Assembly (NCBI GenBank): GCA_027031325.1
Contig: JALVRI010000325.1
Location: 1 to 14,428 of the forward strand
DNA from: Desulfobacteraceae bacterium
Lineage (GTDB): Bacteria > Desulfobacterota > Desulfobacteria > Desulfobacterales > Desulfosarcinaceae
Length of the DNA stretch: 14,428 bases
Direction of reading: 5' to 3'
Below, piece by piece: positions 6,293-14,428 of this stretch. Under the pieces are notes generated by a model. It saw only the letters and a program-made list of their open reading frames with translations. It was not told the origin of the DNA and did not search any database. The position numbers were made by a program, and so were the translations under genes. Numbering within the stretch: position 1 is the stretch's first letter; each line of letters starts with the position of its first letter.

Positions 6293-7108
6293 TCAGGCCC
6301 GGGAAAGCTTCACCACCATCCGGTGGGGATCGGTTAAGTCTATGGATTGCAGCCGGCTCCAGCGGCCGTGTTTCCTGAGATAATCGACGACCTTGGCCAG
6401 GCGGCCGTAGTTGGCGGCAAAGCCGTCGAAACCGAGATGGATCTTTACCCCCGATTCAAAGGCCACCAGGGTAAGTCCAATCTGCTTGTCCACCTCCAGC
6501 CGGTCGATGGCCGACAGGGACAGATAGTTGGTACGCTCGGCTGCCAGCAGGGCCCGGCGCACCGCCCCCATGATGAAACTTTCCGGGCTCTGTCCCACGT
6601 GGATGTCGGTCAGGTCCAGACCGATGATTACCGGCAGGTGGTCCGGGTCGCCCGCCTGCCAGCGTTTGAAGACCCTGCCATCGCGATCGAGCAGGTAGCG
6701 TGCCCCCAGTTCCACCACCGCCAGGGGACGGTGCTCGCGGACAACTATCTTAAGCTTGTCAGGCACCTGCCGGGTTATTTGGGCTGCGGCGATCCAGGGA
6801 TTTGCCAGCAGCCGCTTGCGGACCAGGGTCAGGTTTACCGACAACAGGTTGACCCCGGTCTGCAGGCCGGCGGCCTCCACGATGGCCCGGCGGTTGAGAT
6901 GGTGATGCCCACTGACTTCAATTTTGCGCAAGGCCAGGTATTCGGTTTCGGTGACTACCTGATAGGCGTAAACCAGCATGGTGCTCAAAACCATGATTGC
7001 CAGGGCCAGGGCCACCAGCCGGGCGGTTGCCGCCAGGCGCCTGCGCAGCAAGCCGGTCCTGGGCTTTTTGCGGTAGCGGTTTTTGCGCTTGGGCTTAAGT
7101 TTCACCAA
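6293..7108 (-). CDS. ftsQ: Cell division protein FtsQ (POTRA-domain divisome scaffold)
   Basis: Single-pass inner-membrane protein that binds FtsB/FtsL and links early and late division proteins. The 271 residues show a strongly basic cytoplasmic N-terminus (1-26), one hydrophobic transmembrane segment (about 28-50), and a POTRA domain (about 59-127) with LRKIEVSGHHHLNRR, NLLSVNL and NPWIAAAQITRQVPDKL. The FtsQ beta domain follows to about residue 260. The likely start is TTG at 7108, with GGAGGT 8 nt upstream. The next codon is GTG (7105), which would also be read as a start, with an 11-nt spacing. The start lies inside the end of murB (14-nt overlap), implying translational coupling. Sequence identity in this family is low, so the call rests on architecture and on the position between murB and ftsA. 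Confidence 0.95.
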   Translation of the reverse strand: MVKLKPKRKNRYRKKPRTGLLRRRLAATARLVALALAIMVLSTMLVYAYQVVTETEYLALRKIEVSGHHHLNRRAIVEAAGLQTGVNLLSVNLTLVRKRLLANPWIAAAQITRQVPDKLKIVVREHRPLAVVELGARYLLDRDGRVFKRWQAGDPDHLPVIIGLDLTDIHVGQSPESFIMGAVRRALLAAERTNYLSLSAIDRLEVDKQIGLTLVAFESGVKIHLGFDGFAANYGRLAKVVDYLRKHGRWSRLQSIDLTDPHRMVVKLSRA

Positions 7109-8027
7109 TTATCTTTACCTCCGGCTCGAGGATGATTCCGAAAGACCGGCGCACCGCCCGGCGGATTTGCTCTGCAAGTTCCAGTACCTGCCCGGCGGTG
7201 GCCTTTCCGGCATTGAAAATGAAATTGGCATGCCGCCGGGAAACCCGGGCGTCGCCCACAGCGGCACCTTTCAGCCCGGCCTGGTCGATCAGCATGCCGG
7301 CCGGTTTGTCCGGGGCCGGGTTCTTGAAAAAACAGCCGGCACTCGGTTTCCAGGTGGGCTGGCTCGCCACCCGTTTGCGCATCAGGCGACGGGCCTCGTC
7401 GTAAAGCTTGCGCCTGGATGCCGGCCGGAGCCTTATTTCGGCCTCCAGGATTACGAAAGGCCCTTTCAGGGGCAGAACAAGCTCGCGGTAGCCGGCTTCC
7501 AGCATCCAGCGCGGATAGCGCCTGGCCTGGCCGGACGGTGTCAGCACGGTCAGGGCTGCCAGGACGTCGGCCATTTGGCCGGTGGAGGTGCCGGCGTTCA
7601 TCCGAATCGCTCCTCCCAGGGTTCCCGGAATTCCCAGGGCAAAGTTCATACCTTCAAGCCCCTTTTTTAAAGCCGTGGCGCAGATGCGCCTGGTCTGGAC
7701 TCCGGCATGGGCGCTTACAAGTACCCCGCCCCGGTTGTCGGGTGTCAGGCGAACCGGGGTGGCGATGGCCTGAAGCCCGACGGTAACGCCCCGGATGCCC
7801 TTGTCGGTCACCAGGACGTTGGTCCCGTCTCCCAGGACCGTCAGCGGCAACCCTTTTTCCCTGGTCCAGCAGACCAGTCTGATCAACTGGTCGACGGTGG
7901 ACGGAAAGGCCAGGGCGTCGGCCGGCCCGCCGATACGCAGGGAAGTATGGCGGGCCATGGGCTCGTCGAAAAGCACCCTGTCTGCCAGCAGGTGCAGGAG
8001 CCACTTGCGGGCCGAAGGTTCCATCAT
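7095..8027 (-). CDS. murB: UDP-N-acetylenolpyruvoylglucosamine reductase (MurB)
   Basis: FAD- and NADPH-dependent reductase that turns UDP-GlcNAc-enolpyruvate into UDP-MurNAc in the cytoplasm. The 310-residue protein has the FAD-binding HTSLRIGGPAD (27-37) and GDGTNVLV (66-73), then GIPGTLGGAI (132-141). Likely catalytic residues sit in AGYREL (Tyr180-Arg181), in SAGCFFKNP (229-237) and in LEPEV near the C-terminus. The proton-donor position is Cys232 where E. coli has Ser229; Cys is a known alternative in the family. Two ATGs are adjacent (8027 and 8024), and the first gives an ATGA overlap with the murC stop, so coupling is likely. It occupies the slot between murC and ftsQ that ddl takes in many proteobacteria. 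Confidence 0.97.
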   Translation of the reverse strand: MMEPSARKWLLHLLADRVLFDEPMARHTSLRIGGPADALAFPSTVDQLIRLVCWTREKGLPLTVLGDGTNVLVTDKGIRGVTVGLQAIATPVRLTPDNRGGVLVSAHAGVQTRRICATALKKGLEGMNFALGIPGTLGGAIRMNAGTSTGQMADVLAALTVLTPSGQARRYPRWMLEAGYRELVLPLKGPFVILEAEIRLRPASRRKLYDEARRLMRKRVASQPTWKPSAGCFFKNPAPDKPAGMLIDQAGLKGAAVGDARVSRRHANFIFNAGKATAGQVLELAEQIRRAVRRSFGIILEPEVKIIGET

Positions 8028-9415
8028 TTGGCTTTCCCTGCCGTCCCGGCGGCTTTTTTGAGTAACATTTCTCCCACCTGGTAAACATTGCCGGCCCCCA
8101 GGGTCAGGATGACGTCACCCGGCCGGCAGATTTCTTCCAGCCGGGCCACGGCCGCTTCCAGGTCTTCAACCCAGGTCACGTCCTTGTGGCCGTGGGCCTG
8201 GATGCCCGCCACCAGCTCCCGGCTGTCAACCCCGGCGATGGGCTTTTCGCTGGCAGCATAGATCGGCAGTACCATCAGGATGTCGGTCTGGTAAAAGGCC
8301 CGGGTGAAATCGTCGAACAGGGCCTGGGTGCGCGTGTAGCGGTGGGGCTGGAAAACAACCACTTTGCGCCGACCCGGCCAGCTTTGGCGTACCGCCTCCA
8401 GGGTGGTTTTGATCTCGGTGGGGTGGTGGCCGTAATCGTCCACCACCAGGATATCGTCCATTTCCCCCTTGATTTCCAGGCGTCGCTGGACACCCTCGAT
8501 GGTTTCAAGGGCCTGCTTGATCCGGCTGAAATCCACTTCCAGTTCGAGACCGACAGCCACCGCCGCCAGGCAGTTGTACACGTTGTGCATACCCGGCAGG
8601 TTGAGAGAGACACGGCCCAGGCAGCGATCGCGAAAAGCGATTTCGAAAGTGCTCCGGAGTCCCTCGACCTTGACATTCTTGGCCTGGATGTCTGCCTGGC
8701 GGCTCATGCCGTAAGTGACGAAACGCTTGGCAACCTGGGGGATCAGGTCCTGGACCGCCTCGTTGTCCAGGCAGAGGACTGCCAGGCCGTAAAAAGGTAT
8801 CCGGTCTATGAAGGCGGCAAAGACTTGTTTTATGTCGTCAAGATCCTTGTAGAAATCGAGATGCTCGCGATCGATGTTGGTCACCACGGCGATGGCGGGG
8901 CTGAACTTGAGAAAGGAGCCGTCACTTTCATCGGCCTCGGCCACGATGTAGTCTCCCCGGCCCAGGACGGCATTGGAGCCGATACTCTTGAGCTTGCCGC
9001 CGATCACCACCGTCGGGTCGAGACCGCCGGCCGCCAGCACCGAGGCCACAAGAGAGGTGGTGGTTGTCTTGCCATGGGTGCCGGCAACGGCGATACTGTA
9101 CTTGAGACGCATGAGTTCGGCCAGCATTTCGGCCCTTGGGATGACCGGAACCGAGGCCTGCAGGGCGGCGGTGACCTCCGGGTTGTCTTGACCCACGGCC
9201 GAAGAGATGACCACCACGTCTGCGCCGGCGATATTTTCCGGCCGGTGGCCTTCACAAATGGTGCCCCCCAGGGATTCCAGGCGCCGGGTGATGTCGCTCA
9301 GCTTCAGGTCGGAGCCCGAGACCCGGTATCCCAGGTTGAGCAGCAGCTCGGCGATCCCGCTCATCCCGATGCCGCCGATGCCCACGAAGTGAATATGGTA
9401 TTGCTTGCGGTACAT
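8024..9415 (-). CDS. murC: UDP-N-acetylmuramate--L-alanine ligase (MurC)
   Basis: ATP-dependent amide ligase that adds the first stem-peptide residue, L-alanine, to UDP-MurNAc. The 463 residues (E. coli MurC has 491) show the three Mur ligase domains. The UDP-binding N-terminus has VGIGGIGMSGIAE (11-23). The ATPase centre has the P-loop GTHGKTTT (112-119) and EADESDGSF (160-168). The C-terminal domain has DDYGHHPTEI (326-335) and FQPHRYTRT (355-363). The GTHGKT and DDYGHHP forms distinguish MurC from MurD, MurE and MurF. ATG 9415 lies 3 nt after murG with AGGGA 8 nt upstream, and its TGA overlaps the murB start by 4 nt. Confidence 0.98.
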   Translation of the reverse strand: MYRKQYHIHFVGIGGIGMSGIAELLLNLGYRVSGSDLKLSDITRRLESLGGTICEGHRPENIAGADVVVISSAVGQDNPEVTAALQASVPVIPRAEMLAELMRLKYSIAVAGTHGKTTTTSLVASVLAAGGLDPTVVIGGKLKSIGSNAVLGRGDYIVAEADESDGSFLKFSPAIAVVTNIDREHLDFYKDLDDIKQVFAAFIDRIPFYGLAVLCLDNEAVQDLIPQVAKRFVTYGMSRQADIQAKNVKVEGLRSTFEIAFRDRCLGRVSLNLPGMHNVYNCLAAVAVGLELEVDFSRIKQALETIEGVQRRLEIKGEMDDILVVDDYGHHPTEIKTTLEAVRQSWPGRRKVVVFQPHRYTRTQALFDDFTRAFYQTDILMVLPIYAASEKPIAGVDSRELVAGIQAHGHKDVTWVEDLEAAVARLEEICRPGDVILTLGAGNVYQVGEMLLKKAAGTAGKAK

Positions 9416-9418
9416 GGT

Positions 9419-10564
9419 CTAATTCCCTACTCGGCAATGCCATCTGTTTTTGGCGGCAGCCAGCGCCACAAGATCGTTGACGATCTCGTCGGCCGCGGCC
9501 AGGTTCCCGAGGCTGCGGGCTGCGGCGGCCATTTGTTCCAGGCGGGGCCTGTCTTCCAGCAAGCTCCTGATCCGGTCAGCCAGAGCGGCCGGCTCCAGGT
9601 CCTTTTCCAGGATGACCTCGGCGGCCCCGGCCTTTTCCAGGCTGCGGGCATTGAATGTCTGGTGGTCGTCGGCGGCATGGGGAAAAGGTATCAGGATGGC
9701 CGGTTTGCCGAGGGCTGTTATTTCGGCCACCGTCGATGCCCCGGCCCGGCAGACCACCAGGTGTGCCTCCAGGTAACGCTTGTCCATGGAGTCGAAAAAG
9801 GGTTTTACCTCGAATTTCAAACCTGCCTCGGCGTAGGCCCGGGTTACGTCCTTGCTGTCGGCCGCGCCTGTCTGGTGCACAATTTTGAGGCCGTTGATGG
9901 CAGCCAGCCGGGAGGCTCCTTCGGCAAGGGCCATGTTGATCCGATGGGCTCCCTGGCTGCCGCCGATTACCAGCACGGTGGCAGGCCCGCCGGGCAGGCC
10001 GCCGGACTTGGCGGCGGCGGTGATTATCCGCCCCCGGACAGGGTTGCCGGTTACCAGAACTTTCTCAGCGGCAAAGGCTTTGCGGCTTTGCTCGAAGGAA
10101 AGGTAGATCCGGTCCACAAGGCGCGCCAGAATCCGGTTGGTTACACCCGGCAACAGGTTCTGCTCGTGCAGGGCCGTGGGCACTTTCAGCAACCAGGCCG
10201 CGGTCACCACCGGTCCCGAGGAATAGCCCCCCACTCCCAGGACAACGTCCGGCCGGTGGCACTTGATGATGGTATGGGCCTGGATCAGGGCCCCCGGCAG
10301 CCGGGCGGCGGCCCTGGCCTGGGCCAGGCGGCCGCGGCCTTTGATGCCCTCGACTCCGATGGCGTGATAGGGCCAGCGAGCTTGCCCCAGGATGCGGCGC
10401 TCCAGGGGGCGGCCGGCATTGACAAAGAGCACACGGCTGCCGGGCAATCTGGCCGTCAGGGCTTCGGCCACCGAGATTGCCGGGAAAAGGTGCCCGCCGG
10501 TTCCTCCCCCGCCTATAAGCAGGTTCAGGCCGGCCCGGGGGAATATGTCAGACCCTGGAACCAT
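9419..10564 (-). CDS. murG: UDP-GlcNAc:lipid I N-acetylglucosaminyltransferase (MurG)
   Basis: Peripheral GT28 glycosyltransferase on the cytoplasmic face that adds GlcNAc to lipid I to make lipid II. The 381 residues are slightly longer than E. coli MurG (355). They contain GGGTGGHLFP (19-28, with the essential His25), GVGGYSSGP (110-118), HEQN (133-136), GGSQGA (201-206), RAGASTVAE (273-281) and the UDP-GlcNAc-binding PFPHAADDHQ (293-302). ATG 10564 lies within the last codons of ftsW (17-nt overlap) and has TAGGAG 6 nt upstream, which supports this start and translational coupling. The TAG stop is 3 nt before murC. Confidence 0.98.
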   Translation of the reverse strand: MVPGSDIFPRAGLNLLIGGGGTGGHLFPAISVAEALTARLPGSRVLFVNAGRPLERRILGQARWPYHAIGVEGIKGRGRLAQARAAARLPGALIQAHTIIKCHRPDVVLGVGGYSSGPVVTAAWLLKVPTALHEQNLLPGVTNRILARLVDRIYLSFEQSRKAFAAEKVLVTGNPVRGRIITAAAKSGGLPGGPATVLVIGGSQGAHRINMALAEGASRLAAINGLKIVHQTGAADSKDVTRAYAEAGLKFEVKPFFDSMDKRYLEAHLVVCRAGASTVAEITALGKPAILIPFPHAADDHQTFNARSLEKAGAAEVILEKDLEPAALADRIRSLLEDRPRLEQMAAAARSLGNLAAADEIVNDLVALAAAKNRWHCRVGN

Positions 10565-11768
10565 TGGCGGCTCCTATATTCATCAGTATTCCCACGGCGG
10601 CCATGTTGATGATCAACGATGAACCGCCATAGCTCAGGAAGGGCAGTGTCAGCCCCTTGGTGGGCAGCATGCCCAAAGCTACCCCCATGTTGACCGCTAC
10701 CTGCAGCCCGATGGCGGCGGTTATCCCCAGGGCGGCCAGGGATGCGAAATCGTCCCGCGCCCGGCGGCCGATGGCGAATCCGCGCCACAGGACAACCCCG
10801 TAGGCGGACAGAATGACCATAACGCCCAGGAGGCCGAACTCTTCGCCGATCACCGAGAATATGAAGTCGGTGTGGGGTTCGGGCAGGTAGAACAGTTTCT
10901 GGTATCCCTGGCCGATACCGGTTCCCCAAAGCCCGCCGGTGCCGAAAGCCAGCAAGGAATGGATCACCTGGTAGCCTTCCTCGGTGGGATAACTCCAGGG
11001 ATCCAGAAAGCTGATCATTCTTTTGAGACGGTAAGGCTCGAAGATGATCAGACCGGCTGCCAGGGGCAGCATGGCCAGCAGGGATCCCAGCAGGTGCTTC
11101 AGGCGTACCCCGGCCACGAACATCATTATCCAGGCCAAGGCGCAGAATATCATTACCGACCCGAAATCCGGCTGGAGCAGCAGTAAGCCGGTGAACAGGG
11201 CCAGGACGATCAGGTGGGGTAGAAAACCGACGCTGAAATCTTGCAGGTGTTCCTGCTTCTTGCTCAACGAATAGGCCATGTAGATGACCAGGGCCAGGCG
11301 GGCCAGTTCCACCGGCTGGAAATGGATGGGACCGATTCGCAGCCAGCGGCTGGAGCCGCCGGCGGTGACCCCCAGGGAAGAAATCTTGACCGCCGCAAGC
11401 AGGGCCAGGGAGGCCAGCAGGAGAGGGTAGGTCAGGGGGCGGTAAATCCGGTAGGGCAGGTGGCCGCAGATCACCAGGGCACCGATTCCCAGCAGGGAAA
11501 ATAGTACCTGGCGCTTTAGGAAATAGGCGTCGTTGCCGAACTTGCCCTGAGCCAGGGCCGAACTGGCGCTGTATACCATGACGATGCCGCAGCCCACCAG
11601 GAAGAGGACCGCCAACAGCAGCCCGGCGTCGTAGCGGTTGGGGCCGGCCGCAGCCTGCCCGGCAGCCGGGATGGCCACCGTGTCCGGCCCGGCAAATTTC
11701 CGGCCACCGCTGGTGCCGGTAGGGCGGATGGGCCGATTCTGTTTCTTGGCGGCAGCGGTTTTTTTCAT
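10548..11768 (-). CDS. ftsW: SEDS peptidoglycan glycosyltransferase FtsW
   Basis: Polytopic inner-membrane enzyme of the SEDS family that polymerises lipid II into septal glycan strands with its cognate class B PBP (FtsI). The 406 residues begin with a basic, Ala/Pro-rich cytoplasmic tail of about 45 residues, followed by about ten hydrophobic segments. Key motifs are VYSASS (65-70) after the first segment, QPVELARL (151-158), LLQPDFGS (197-204) with the putative catalytic Asp201, and the C-terminal KGLTLPFLSYGGSS (371-384). The frame stays open for 110 more codons upstream, but those overlap murD in another frame. ATG 11768, 2 nt after the murD stop, starts the recognisable protein. Its ribosome site is weak (GGAGG 13 nt away), so coupling to murD translation is likely. 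Confidence 0.96.
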   Translation of the reverse strand: MKKTAAAKKQNRPIRPTGTSGGRKFAGPDTVAIPAAGQAAAGPNRYDAGLLLAVLFLVGCGIVMVYSASSALAQGKFGNDAYFLKRQVLFSLLGIGALVICGHLPYRIYRPLTYPLLLASLALLAAVKISSLGVTAGGSSRWLRIGPIHFQPVELARLALVIYMAYSLSKKQEHLQDFSVGFLPHLIVLALFTGLLLLQPDFGSVMIFCALAWIMMFVAGVRLKHLLGSLLAMLPLAAGLIIFEPYRLKRMISFLDPWSYPTEEGYQVIHSLLAFGTGGLWGTGIGQGYQKLFYLPEPHTDFIFSVIGEEFGLLGVMVILSAYGVVLWRGFAIGRRARDDFASLAALGITAAIGLQVAVNMGVALGMLPTKGLTLPFLSYGGSSLIINMAAVGILMNIGAANGSRV

Positions 11769-11770
11769 CT

Positions 11771-13141
11771 TCAGCTCAAAGCCTCCACTTGGCGGCGAAA
11801 CTCCTTGCCCCGTTCGGCATAATTGCCGAACATGTCGAAACTGGCGCAGGCCGGCGATAAGAGGACGGTTTCGCCGGCTACGGCGGTTTCGAAAGCCTTG
11901 CGGACCGCTTCCTGCATGTCTTTTGCCCGCGCGCTTCCCTCGGGCGGCAGGTGACCCAGGGCGGCGAGTATTTCGTCCGCGGCTTCTCCGATTACGATCA
12001 GTTTTTTTACCCTCCGGCGGAGATGATCCTGCAGCGAGCGAAAGTCGTAACCCTTGTTGCGCCCGCCCATTATCAGGACAACCGGGCAGCTGAAGCATTC
12101 CAGAGCCCGGGCCACGGCGTCCACATTGGTCGCCTTGGAGTCATTGACAAAATGAACTCCCCTGACGGTGGCCACCGTTTCCAGGCGGTGTTCCAGGGGT
12201 TCGAAACGGCCCAGGGCGGTCCGGACCGCTTCCGGCGCGGCTCCGGCCGCCAGGGCCGCCAGGGCCGCGGCGGCCATGTTTTGGCGGTTGTGAACACCCA
12301 TCAGGGCGTTTTGGGAAAGTTCCACCACCAGCTTTCGGCCGGAATGAGGGTACAACACGATCCGGTCGTCAAGGACGATTGCGGCTGCATCCGCCGGAAC
12401 CCGGTCTGGATCGTCGGCGGTATAAAAAGGCATTGGACGGGCGGTAAGGCGGGACACCAGATCTGCGATCCGTGGATCATCGGCATTGAAGATGGCCGTA
12501 TCGTCGGCTTGCTGGTTGGCAAAGATCCTGGCCTTGGAGGCCACGTAGGCCGCCATGTCCGGGTAGCGGTCCAGGTGGTCGGCCGAGATGTTCAGCAGGA
12601 CCGCCACTTGGGGCCTGAATGAAATGGTGGTGTCCAGCTGAAAGCTGCTGACCTCGGCCACGATGACGTCCAGGTCTTTCTGCCCGCCGACGATTTCGAT
12701 CAGGGGGTTTCCGATGTTACCGCCGACAAAGACCCGCCTGCCGGACGCTGCCAGGATGCGTCCCACCATTTCGGTGGTGGTGGTCTTGCCGTTGGTGCCG
12801 GTTATGGCCACCAGTGGAATTTGGATGAAGCGGCTGGCAAGCTCGATTTCACCGATGACCGGGATTCCCCGGCGGCGGGCCTTTTCCAGGGGAGGCAGGT
12901 CATGGGGTACCCCGGGGCTGATGACCACAAGGTCTGCGGCAAGGAAAGTTTCCAGGCGGTGGCCGCCAAGTTCCAGCCCGGCGCCAAGGCGGCGAGCCTG
13001 CTCGGCAAAGGGTCCCAGCCCCGCGGCAGTGGCTTGGTCGGTGACCGTAACCCGGGCGCCCTGGCTGGTCAGAAAGCGGGCCATGGCCAGGCCCGAGCGG
13101 GCCAGGCCGACCACAACTATCTTTTTACCTTTCAGATCCAT
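11771..13141 (-). CDS. murD: UDP-N-acetylmuramoylalanine--D-glutamate ligase (MurD)
   Basis: Cytoplasmic ATP-dependent ligase that adds D-glutamate to UDP-MurNAc-L-Ala. The 456 residues have an N-terminal Rossmann-type UDP site (VVVGLARSG, 9-17), P-loop GTNGKTTT (115-122), EVSSFQL (163-169), NISADHLDRY (184-193), and Lys203 of ASKARIF at the usual carbamylated-lysine position. MGVHNRQN (281-288), FEPLEHRLE (313-321) and NDSKATN (333-339) follow, then a C-terminal SPACASFDMFGNYAERG substrate segment. These are MurD-specific. ATG 13141 has AAGG 7 nt upstream and lies 27 nt after mraY. Confidence 0.98.
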   Translation of the reverse strand: MDLKGKKIVVVGLARSGLAMARFLTSQGARVTVTDQATAAGLGPFAEQARRLGAGLELGGHRLETFLAADLVVISPGVPHDLPPLEKARRRGIPVIGEIELASRFIQIPLVAITGTNGKTTTTEMVGRILAASGRRVFVGGNIGNPLIEIVGGQKDLDVIVAEVSSFQLDTTISFRPQVAVLLNISADHLDRYPDMAAYVASKARIFANQQADDTAIFNADDPRIADLVSRLTARPMPFYTADDPDRVPADAAAIVLDDRIVLYPHSGRKLVVELSQNALMGVHNRQNMAAAALAALAAGAAPEAVRTALGRFEPLEHRLETVATVRGVHFVNDSKATNVDAVARALECFSCPVVLIMGGRNKGYDFRSLQDHLRRRVKKLIVIGEAADEILAALGHLPPEGSARAKDMQEAVRKAFETAVAGETVLLSPACASFDMFGNYAERGKEFRRQVEALS

Positions 13142-13168
13142 TGAAACGCCTTGCTCTCCTTGCCTTGC

Positions 13169-14248
13169 TCAACGAAGTTTGAGCGAACTCAAAGACACCA
13201 TGGCCAGGGCAATGGCTATGATCCAGAAGCGGACGATAACCTTGGGTTCCGGCCAGCCCTTCAGCTCGAAATGGTGGTGCAGGGGTGCCATCTTGAAGAT
13301 GCGTCCCCCCTTGGTCAGCTTGAAGAAACCGACCTGAAAGATCACCGACAGGGCCTCGATTACAAACAGGCCGCCCACCAGGGCCAACATGATTTCCTGC
13401 TTGGTAATAACCGCCACCGTTCCCAGGGCCGCCCCCAGGGAAAGGGAACCCACGTCCCCCATGAAGATCTGGGCCGGGTAAGCGTTGAACCAGAGAAAAC
13501 CGAGTCCGGCTCCTGCCAGGGCGCCGCAAAAGACGGCCAGCTCGCCGGCCCTGGCAACGTAGTGAATCTGGAGGTAGTTGGCGATTTTCACGTGCCCGGC
13601 GACGTAGGCGAACATCATGTAGGTCGCCGCGGCGATGGTAACCGGACCGATGGCCAGCCCGTCGAGCCCGTCGGTGAGATTGACGGCATTGGAGGCGGCC
13701 ACCACCACGAAGGCGGCGAAAAAGACGTATCCCACACCCAGGTCCGGAGAGAGTTTCTTGATGAAAGGGATGGTTACCTTGGTGTTGAAATCAGGGCAGC
13801 TGTAAACCAGGTACCCGGTTACCAGTGCCAGGACGCTCTGAAACAATATCTTCTGGCGTCCGGAAAGACCCTTGTTGCGCTTTTTGATCAGCATCAGGTA
13901 GTCGTCCATGAAGCCGATCAGGCCGAAACCGAGCATGACTTCCAGGCAGATCCAGACGAAGTAGTCGCTCAGATCGGCCCAGAGCAGGGTTGAAGATACG
14001 ACCGCGGCGATGATCAGGATTCCTCCCATGGTGGGGGTCCCGGCCTTTTTGCGGTGGCTCTCGGGACCGTCTTGGCGGATGTACTGCCCGACCTGCAGCC
14101 CGGCCAGCTTGCGGATGACCCACGGGCCCAGGAAGAAGCAGATCAGGAAGGCCGTCAGGCTGGCGTAGATGGTCCGGAAGGTAATATACCGAAAAACATT
14201 GAACGCCGAGAATGTGGTGTGCAGCGGATAGAGAAGGTGATACAACAT
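13169..14248 (-). CDS. mraY: Phospho-N-acetylmuramoyl-pentapeptide transferase (MraY)
   Basis: Integral membrane enzyme that transfers phospho-MurNAc-pentapeptide from its UDP carrier to undecaprenyl phosphate, giving lipid I. The 359 residues match the usual length of 360. The protein has about ten hydrophobic segments, the cytoplasmic KKAGTPTMGG (67-76), Asp115-Asp116 in FMDDY, NAVNLTDGLDGLA (187-199), FMGDVGS (262-268, Asp265) and the MraY-specific PLHHHFE (322-328). ATG 14248 lies 6 nt after the murF stop, with AGGA 10 nt upstream. It belongs to the same superfamily as the plus-strand transferase at the left end of the window, but the histidine motif separates the two clearly. Confidence 0.98.
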   Translation of the reverse strand: MLYHLLYPLHTTFSAFNVFRYITFRTIYASLTAFLICFFLGPWVIRKLAGLQVGQYIRQDGPESHRKKAGTPTMGGILIIAAVVSSTLLWADLSDYFVWICLEVMLGFGLIGFMDDYLMLIKKRNKGLSGRQKILFQSVLALVTGYLVYSCPDFNTKVTIPFIKKLSPDLGVGYVFFAAFVVVAASNAVNLTDGLDGLAIGPVTIAAATYMMFAYVAGHVKIANYLQIHYVARAGELAVFCGALAGAGLGFLWFNAYPAQIFMGDVGSLSLGAALGTVAVITKQEIMLALVGGLFVIEALSVIFQVGFFKLTKGGRIFKMAPLHHHFELKGWPEPKVIVRFWIIAIALAMVSLSSLKLR

Positions 14249-14254
14249 GGCGTC

Positions 14255-14428
14255 TTATTCCTGTTGGAGATCTATTTTATCGCCGCCGCAGGCGGCCACG
14301 ATTTCTTCGACCACGGTTTCCATGGCCATTGCCCGGGAACCCTTGACAAGGACCAGATCGCCTCTTGCCAGCCGGTTTAGCAGGGCCGAGGTGATTTCCT
14401 GCTTGCCGCCGCAGGTTACGGCTTCGGG
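14255..14428 (-). CDS. murF: UDP-MurNAc-tripeptide--D-alanyl-D-alanine ligase (MurF), C-terminal end
   Basis: Only the last 57 codons lie in the window; the rest runs off the right edge. The fragment has the typical MurF ending: a GDLVLVKGSRAMAMETVVEEI segment in which GDxVLVKGSR and MExVV are the family hallmarks, then a short tail ending DKIDLQQE. MurF adds the D-Ala-D-Ala dipeptide to the UDP-MurNAc-tripeptide, giving the MraY substrate. The TAA stop is 6 nt before the mraY ATG, and the order murF-mraY-murD is the standard dcw order, which backs the call. Confidence 0.93.
   Translation of the reverse strand, partial: PEAVTCGGKQEITSALLNRLARGDLVLVKGSRAMAMETVVEEIVAACGGDKIDLQQE

Noticed and set aside
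5589..6383. A 264-codon plus-strand frame opposite ftsA
   Set aside because: It is antisense to a complete FtsA, with no domain and no ribosome site.
8186..10609. An 807-codon open frame on the plus strand, antisense to murC and murG
   Set aside because: It is opposite two fully intact, motif-complete Mur genes. Long antisense frames are expected in GC-rich codons with G/C-biased third positions. Its translation is low-complexity (rich in Gly, Gln, His, Asp), has no recognisable domain, and has no credible ribosome site.
11769..12098. A 110-codon N-terminal extension of ftsW
   Set aside because: The extra residues overlap murD in another frame and are Arg/Gly-rich out-of-frame translation. 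FtsW similarity begins after the ATG at 11768.
1..14428. Mobile element, CRISPR array, tRNA/rRNA, toxin-antitoxin or defence system
   Set aside because: No transposase, integrase, regularly spaced repeats, tRNA-like cloverleaf or defence domain was seen on either strand. Almost every base belongs to a recognised gene.

Overview
The window is the 3' two thirds of a bacterial division and cell-wall (dcw) cluster on the minus strand, plus a short flanking segment with a different character. Reading the minus strand from the right edge, the genes are murF (C-terminal end only), mraY, murD, ftsW, murG, murC, murB, ftsQ, ftsA, ftsZ and a B12-binding-type radical SAM gene. Junctions are tight: a 4-nt ATGA overlap (murC/murB), 14- and 17-nt overlaps (murB/ftsQ, ftsW/murG) and gaps of 2, 3, 6, 27 and 29 nt elsewhere. 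Only the gaps around ftsZ exceed 100 nt. The genes make the lipid-linked peptidoglycan precursor: MurC, MurD and MurF add the stem peptide, MurB makes UDP-MurNAc, MraY and MurG make lipid I and lipid II. They also supply division machinery: FtsW polymerises glycan, FtsQ is the divisome scaffold, FtsA and FtsZ form the cytoskeletal ring.

To the left lie a plus-strand WecA/TagO-type polyprenyl-phosphate sugar-1-phosphate transferase (about 815/830-1828), which converges on the radical SAM gene with only 10 nt between stop codons, and a minus-strand DNA-3-methyladenine glycosylase I (tag, 32-628), divergent from it. A possible further minus-strand gene starts at position 42 and leaves the left edge. 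Three sampled lines of the transferase gene are about 43% GC, against about 67% for three sampled dcw lines, so the base composition changes sharply near 1830.

Organism: a Gram-negative-type dcw order, murB in the slot often held by ddl, high GC, and a cobalamin-type radical SAM gene after ftsZ suggest a deltaproteobacterium-like lineage (Desulfobacterota or relative). This is inference from gene order and protein style, not a database match.

The dcw part is ordinary and well preserved. No mobile element, CRISPR array, tRNA, rRNA or new defence-like system is visible. The points worth a second look are the radical SAM gene behind ftsZ, the structured gaps flanking ftsZ, and the compositional break at the transferase gene. 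No stretch over 300 bases lacks a gene; the longest gap is about 200 nt (629-829) and holds divergent promoter candidates.
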